Origin: Rhodospirillum centenum SW
Lineage (GTDB): Bacteria > Pseudomonadota > Alphaproteobacteria > Azospirillales > Azospirillaceae
DNA length: 64,000 nucleotides
Direction of reading: 5' to 3'
Assembly: GCF_000016185.1 (NCBI RefSeq)
Contig: NC_011420.2
Location: 310,001-374,000 of the forward strand
Shown here: one piece after another, positions 60,335 through 64,000 of the stretch
Position numbering within the stretch: position 1 is the stretch's first letter
How the letters are laid out: each line of letters opens with the position of its first letter
The notes under the pieces: model-generated
Database searches by the model: none
Told to the model about the DNA's origin: nothing
The model's input: the letters and a program-made list of their open reading frames with translations, nothing else
Program-made: the position numbers and the translations under genes

Positions 60335-60962
60335 ACAGGGCTGCGCAGGGGCCGGCCGTGTCCCAGAGGCGGGTCAGATCCACCAGAGAGAGGGCGCCGG
60401 TCTTCTCCATGATGCGGGCGCGGTGCGCCTCGACCGTCTTGATGCTGATGCCCAGCACGTCGCCGATGGCCCGGTTGGTCCGGCCCTCGATCACCTGGCC
60501 CAGCACCTCGACCTCCCGTTCCGACAGCGCGGCGAGCTTCTCCGCGGCGGCACGGCGGCGCGCCGTCTCGGACGCGCGCAGACGCGCGATGGCAAGGCAG
60601 GCCCGGACCTTGCCGACCAGTTCCGCCTTCTCGAACGGCTTGGTGAGGAAATCGGTGGCCCCCGCCTTCATCGCCTCCACCGCCACCTCGACGCTGGCAT
60701 AGCCGGTGATGACGAGGACGGGGTTGCGCTGGCCGCGGGCCCGGAGAGTGAGCAGCAGATCAATGCCGGTCATGTCATGGAGCTGCACATCGGCGATCAC
60801 GCAGTCGCGCTCCCCGACCCCGGCCGCGAGGAACGGCCCACCATCCTCATAGGTCCGGCAGGTGTACCCGTCGGCTTCGAGAAGCGTCCGCAGCGCCTTC
60901 AGGACCGTGGGCTCGTCGTCCACGATGTGGACGACCACACCGGCAGCGCCATCATACGGCAT
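60333..60962 (-). CDS. FixJ-family response regulator
   Basis: 209 residues. Receiver domain ([14 protein letters not shown], phospho-Asp in [29 protein letters not shown]) followed by a LuxR-type helix-turn-helix ([42 protein letters not shown]). First gene of the 19-gene cluster and its only DNA-binding protein, so it is the best candidate for transcriptional output or autoregulation. The cognate kinase is not fixed by position; the LOV kinase is a candidate. Confidence 0.93.
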   Translation of the reverse strand: MPYDGAAGVVVHIVDDEPTVLKALRTLLEADGYTCRTYEDGGPFLAAGVGERDCVIADVQLHDMTGIDLLLTLRARGQRNPVLVITGYASVEVAVEAMKAGATDFLTKPFEKAELVGKVRACLAIARLRASETARRRAAAEKLAALSEREVEVLGQVIEGRTNRAIGDVLGISIKTVEAHRARIMEKTGALSLVDLTRLWDTAGPCAAL

Positions 60963-61824
60963 CGCTCACACCCAGGTCGTTGGGACGCTGAAGGCATCCG
61001 GGAAAAGGCGGCGTCCGGCCGCGTGCGCCACACGGACCGGACGGGCAGGATTCCCCACCGGAGACGGCCAGCCCGGGCCGGTGGTCGGCAAGGGACAGAC
61101 ATCGCCCTGCTGACAATATCCGGGTGGGGAAGCCGGTTGGGTATCTAGACCGAGGAATAGGATTGGTCCCGAAGACAGCGGCCCATCAAGAAGAACCGCT
61201 CCGGGTTCGTCTTCCTGCGCCCGAAAGCCGCGCCTTTTTTACTGACATCTCGAAGCATGCTAATTTCATTCCACGGCATGGGGTTGATCCTGACTCCCGT
61301 TCAGCCGGCCGCGCCATATCCGGTTGAACGGTCCTGACGGGAAGTCCCGATGCGGGCGAAGACAGTTCCGTTCCGGTGAGTGGCCCTTCGGAGGATGCCC
61401 CCCGCGCTCATGCCGGCCAGACCGGCCCCGGCTGCCATGGATCCGGACCGGAATCGTCCTGGGCTGTATCGCGGTGCCCTTTCGCGGACACGATGGCTGC
61501 ACAGGACCGGAGCGTCTCCGCCGTCGGCGCGGGCGCTGGTCGGGTTCGTCCACGGCATCACGCAAGGGGCTGTGAAGGAATGCGGAGCTGGGAAAGCTGC
61601 CGGAACGTGCCGCTCTGTCGGGACGGGAGCATCGGAACCGGGGCCGTCCCTACGCTCTCCGGGGCATTGCAGCGGAGTGTTCCTTTGCCGGAGCGGCGCG
61701 ATATCATGGCGACAGGCCCGGCTTCCTGAGGTCATCCTTCATGCCCACCGCGTTCATGTCCGCCGCCCGGACAGCGCCAGTTCCCGAAAAACCCGCTCCC
61801 GGCAGAGCGGGAAAGTAACACCGC
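60963..61824. other. 862-base region without a supported gene
   Basis: Must contain the promoter of the stressosome/chemosensory cluster (minus) and that of the glycosyltransferase gene (plus). About 61120-61330 is AT-richer, with a T6 run at 61232. Several frames are open but have no domain, ribosome site or codon pattern typical of the neighbours. A small RNA is possible; nothing specific is recognised. Confidence 0.5.
61792..61811 (-). terminator. Hairpin with T-run on the minus strand, just before the glycosyltransferase gene
   Basis: CCCGCTC-CCGGCA-GAGCGGG, perfect 7-bp stem. On the minus strand it is followed by TTTTT, the form of an intrinsic terminator, yet no minus-strand gene ends here. 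On the plus strand it lies 13 bases before the glycosyltransferase start and overlaps its likely ribosome site. Confidence 0.45.
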
Positions 61825-62838
61825 ATGACGCATTCCTCCTCCCGTGCCGTGCGGCCGGATGACGGTTCCATGCTGCCTGGGAGCCGCACGGCCCCCACGA
61901 TCGATGTCATCATCGTCAATTTCCGTTCAGAGGCCCTGATCCGGGCGTGTGTCGGATCGCTTCGCCGGTATCCGCCGGCAACCTGCGCGGTGGGGCGGAT
62001 CCTTGTCGTGGACAACTCTTCCGACATGTCGGAAGCCAGCCTGGACGAGAAGGTCGAAATCCTGCGTCCGGGGCGGAATCTCGGCTTCGGAGCCGCCTGC
62101 AATCTCGCAGCGCAACGCTCGGCTGCCGACCTGCTGCTTTTCCTGAACCCGGATGCGGAAATCCTGGAGGGAACGCTCGACAGGGCGCTGGCCGCCCTGG
62201 GAGAGCCCATCCCAGGAGACACCGGCAGCGGCCCGTTCCCCGTCGGGATTGTCGGTGTACAGCTTGTCGACGGCTGCGGCAGGGTCCAGCGCACCTGCTC
62301 TCGCTTTCCCCGGCCCGTCACACTTCTGGGGCAGGCTCTTGGCCTGCATCTCCTCGCGCCCGGCCGGTTCGGTCCTTTCATGACCGACTGGGATCATTCG
62401 GAGACACGGGCCGTCGATCAGGTGATGGGAGCGGTGATGCTCATGCGTCGCTCCACTTTCCTTGACCTCGACGGCTTCGACCCCCGGTTCTTCCTTTACT
62501 ACGAAGATCTGGATCTCTGTCTCCGGGTCAAGGCAGCAGGACAGCAAGTTCTCTACATCGCCGATGCGCAGGCCCGTCATATCGGCCAAGGCAGCAGCCG
62601 GACGGCGGTGGCCTTGCGCCTGCATCAGTTCCTGCGCAGCCGGGTCCTCTATACGCGAAAACATTTTGGAGTCATTCCAGCGCTCGCCCTTGCCATCGCC
62701 AGTGCAACCGTGGAACCTGTGCTGCGACTGGCTCAGGCAGCCGCACGCCGCGAAAGCCCCGGCCCGGTGGTGCTTGGTTTCCTTGGATTCTGGCGTGATC
62801 TGCCGACGCTCTTCCGGAGCCGGGACACCGCGCCCTGA
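61825..62838 (+). CDS. Family 2 glycosyltransferase (rhamnosyltransferase-like)
   Basis: 337 residues. GT-A fold: VIIVNFRSEALIRACVGSL, VVDNSSDMS, RNLGFGAACN, LFLNPDAEIL (DxD-like), GAVMLMRRSTFLDLDGFDPRFFLYYEDLDLCLR, and ARHIGQGSS. This is the WbbL/rhamnosyltransferase type that extends surface polysaccharide. An internal ATG at 61870 is an alternative start. Codon use is a little less GC-extreme than the genes to the left. A type I secretion gene follows 158 bases later. Confidence 0.9.
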   Translation: MTHSSSRAVRPDDGSMLPGSRTAPTIDVIIVNFRSEALIRACVGSLRRYPPATCAVGRILVVDNSSDMSEASLDEKVEILRPGRNLGFGAACNLAAQRSAADLLLFLNPDAEILEGTLDRALAALGEPIPGDTGSGPFPVGIVGVQLVDGCGRVQRTCSRFPRPVTLLGQALGLHLLAPGRFGPFMTDWDHSETRAVDQVMGAVMLMRRSTFLDLDGFDPRFFLYYEDLDLCLRVKAAGQQVLYIADAQARHIGQGSSRTAVALRLHQFLRSRVLYTRKHFGVIPALALAIASATVEPVLRLAQAAARRESPGPVVLGFLGFWRDLPTLFRSRDTAP

Positions 62839-62996
62839 TGAGAAGAGGCAAGGCGGGTCGGTGGCCTGGAGCGGCCCCGGCGTGGGCCTTGTCATTGCAC
62901 AAACCCGTGGTTCAACCGGACACTCAGCCGTGATATGCAACGGGAGTTCGGGGCGCTCCGCTGGCGCGTTGGCGGCGGCGAAAAGGAAGACATGGA

Positions 62997-64000
62997 ATGA
63001 GGACTAAGCCTAAAACCGAGCTGACCCTCGCCTTGAAGGCTTGTGGTGGCGGTTTCGCCATGGCCGGCGTGTTCAGTTTCTTCATCAACATGCTGATGCT
63101 GGTGTCGCCGCTCTATATGCTCCAGGTCTATGACCGCGTCCTGGGCTCGCGCAGCGAAGCCACGCTGCTCATGCTGACGATTGTCATCATCGGGCTTCTC
63201 GGTGTCATGGGAGCCTTGGAGCTTCTCCGTTCCCGTGTCCTGGTCCGGATCAGCAACAGGATCGACACCCGTCTCGCCGAGCGTCTTTTCGAAATTGTCT
63301 ATGAGCGCGCGCTGCGCATGCCACAGGCCAGCCGCAGCCAGCCGCTCTCGGACCTGCTTACGCTGCGCCAGTTTCTTACGGGACAGGGGCTTTTTGCTTT
63401 TTTCGATGCCCCGTGGGCGCCCCTCTACATGCTCGTCGTATTCCTGCTGCATCCTTTGCTGGGGATCATCGCGGTATGCGGCGCCGTGATCCTGGTCGCC
63501 CTTGCCGTCGCCACGGAGATGCTGACCCGCAAACCCCTCGCCCAGGCCAACCAGGAACAGATGCTGGGCGGCCAGTTCGCCGAGACGAACCTGCGGAACG
63601 CCGAGGTGCTGGAGGCCATGGGCATGCTGCCGGGCATCCGGCGCCGCTGGTATGACCGGCACCGCAAGATGCTGACCTTGCAGGCGGTTGCGAGCGACAG
63701 GGCCGGCGCCATCTCATCCATCACGAAGTTCGTGCGCATATCGCTGCAGAGCCTGATCCTGGGCGCCGGCGCATGGCTCGCCATCCGTCACGAGATCACG
63801 CCCGGTGTGATGATCGCGGCGTCGATCATCGTCGGGCGGGCTCTCGCCCCTGTCGAGCAGGCGATCGGCACATGGAAGCTGCTGCTGCAGGCCCGCAGCT
63901 CCTACGAGCGCCTGACCGAGATGTTCCAGAAGGTTCCGCCGCGTCCGCAGCCCATGCCGCTGCCCGCCCCGACCGGCGCCCTGGCGGTCGAGGGGCTGGT
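62997..64000 (+). CDS. Type I secretion system ABC transporter (PrtD/AprD-like), 3' end outside the window
   Basis: The first 334 residues are visible; start at the ATG after AAGGAAG. A short cytoplasmic N-terminus without a C39-like peptidase domain, then the exporter membrane domain: FFINMLMLVSPLYMLQVYDRVLGSRSEATLL, QFLTGQGLFAFFDAPWAPLYML, and LGAGAWLAIRHEITPGVMIAASIIVGRALAPVEQAIGTWK. These are hallmarks of PrtD/HasD-type permease-ATPases that export RTX or similar proteins with C-terminal signals. The ATPase domain lies beyond the window. Membrane-fusion partner and substrate are not visible. Confidence 0.92.
   Translation, partial: MRTKPKTELTLALKACGGGFAMAGVFSFFINMLMLVSPLYMLQVYDRVLGSRSEATLLMLTIVIIGLLGVMGALELLRSRVLVRISNRIDTRLAERLFEIVYERALRMPQASRSQPLSDLLTLRQFLTGQGLFAFFDAPWAPLYMLVVFLLHPLLGIIAVCGAVILVALAVATEMLTRKPLAQANQEQMLGGQFAETNLRNAEVLEAMGMLPGIRRRWYDRHRKMLTLQAVASDRAGAISSITKFVRISLQSLILGAGAWLAIRHEITPGVMIAASIIVGRALAPVEQAIGTWKLLLQARSSYERLTEMFQKVPPRPQPMPLPAPTGALAVEGL

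Noticed and set aside
61380-61862. 160-codon open frame on the plus strand before the glycosyltransferase gene
   Set aside because: No ribosome site, no recognisable domain, Arg/Ser/Pro-rich composition, and it overlaps the better-supported glycosyltransferase start.
1-64000. tRNA, rRNA, CRISPR array, insertion sequence or prophage genes
   Set aside because: None recognised on either strand; no transposase, integrase or regularly spaced repeat pattern was seen.

Overview
The window is high-GC DNA (about 70% by eye) with dense, overlapping genes and an alphaproteobacterial gene complement: a FixJ-type regulator, an HWE histidine kinase, aerobic-pathway cobalamin genes, several TonB-dependent receptors and soluble PAS chemoreceptors. 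The overall style suggests Rhodospirillales/Azospirillales (Azospirillum, Rhodocista or similar), but no rRNA or other taxonomic marker is present, so this is inference.

Layout. 1-843: 3' part of an HD-GYP c-di-GMP phosphodiesterase gene. 868-6480 (-): drug-efflux type operon tetR-hlyD-rbbA-like-permease, with an AcrR-like operator in front of tetR. 6659-11824 (-): beta-helix lipoprotein, diheme cytochrome c lipoprotein and TonB receptor, with a divergent TetR gene at 12014. 12951-15642 (+): acetate/succinate CoA-transferase and aldo/keto reductase. 15659-26974: a B12 island. It holds a BtuF/BtuC/BtuD-like uptake system, a double-hotdog thioesterase, an anaerobic (class III) ribonucleotide reductase with its glycyl-radical segment on a separate small ORF, and cobQ-cobD-cobP-pduO. 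Two divergent cobalamin riboswitches lie back to back, one in front of nrdD and one in front of cobQ, each starting almost at the predicted transcription start of its own promoter. 27030-30823 (-): Tat-exported class V aminotransferase and a TonB receptor. 31300-32784 (+): soluble double-PAS chemoreceptor. 33710-39248 (-): ferric-siderophore operon (FepA-like receptor, esterase, DUF3649, PepSY, DUF3325) with a Fur-box-like site upstream.

42680-60962 (-) is the most striking part: 19 consecutive genes on one strand, mostly overlapping or a few bases apart. They join a full stressosome module (RsbR, RsbS, RsbT and an RsbT-RsbX fusion) to a LOV-domain histidine kinase, single-domain response regulators, a FixJ-like regulator, a PAS-hybrid protein that lacks its ATPase domain, and a chemosensory set (two receptors, CheA, CheB, CheR, CheY, a triple-domain CheW, a HEAT protein and a STAS protein). 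No partner-switching sigma factor or RsbV/RsbW pair is present. The stressosome output therefore probably goes into two-component or chemotaxis-type signalling. A shared 15-base motif lies at the two largest gaps of the cluster, both directly upstream of receptor genes. A large HWE hybrid kinase (39577-42570) follows on the same strand.

61825-64000 (+): a family 2 glycosyltransferase and the 5' part of a type I secretion ABC transporter cut by the window end. I saw no tRNA, rRNA, CRISPR array, insertion sequence or prophage.
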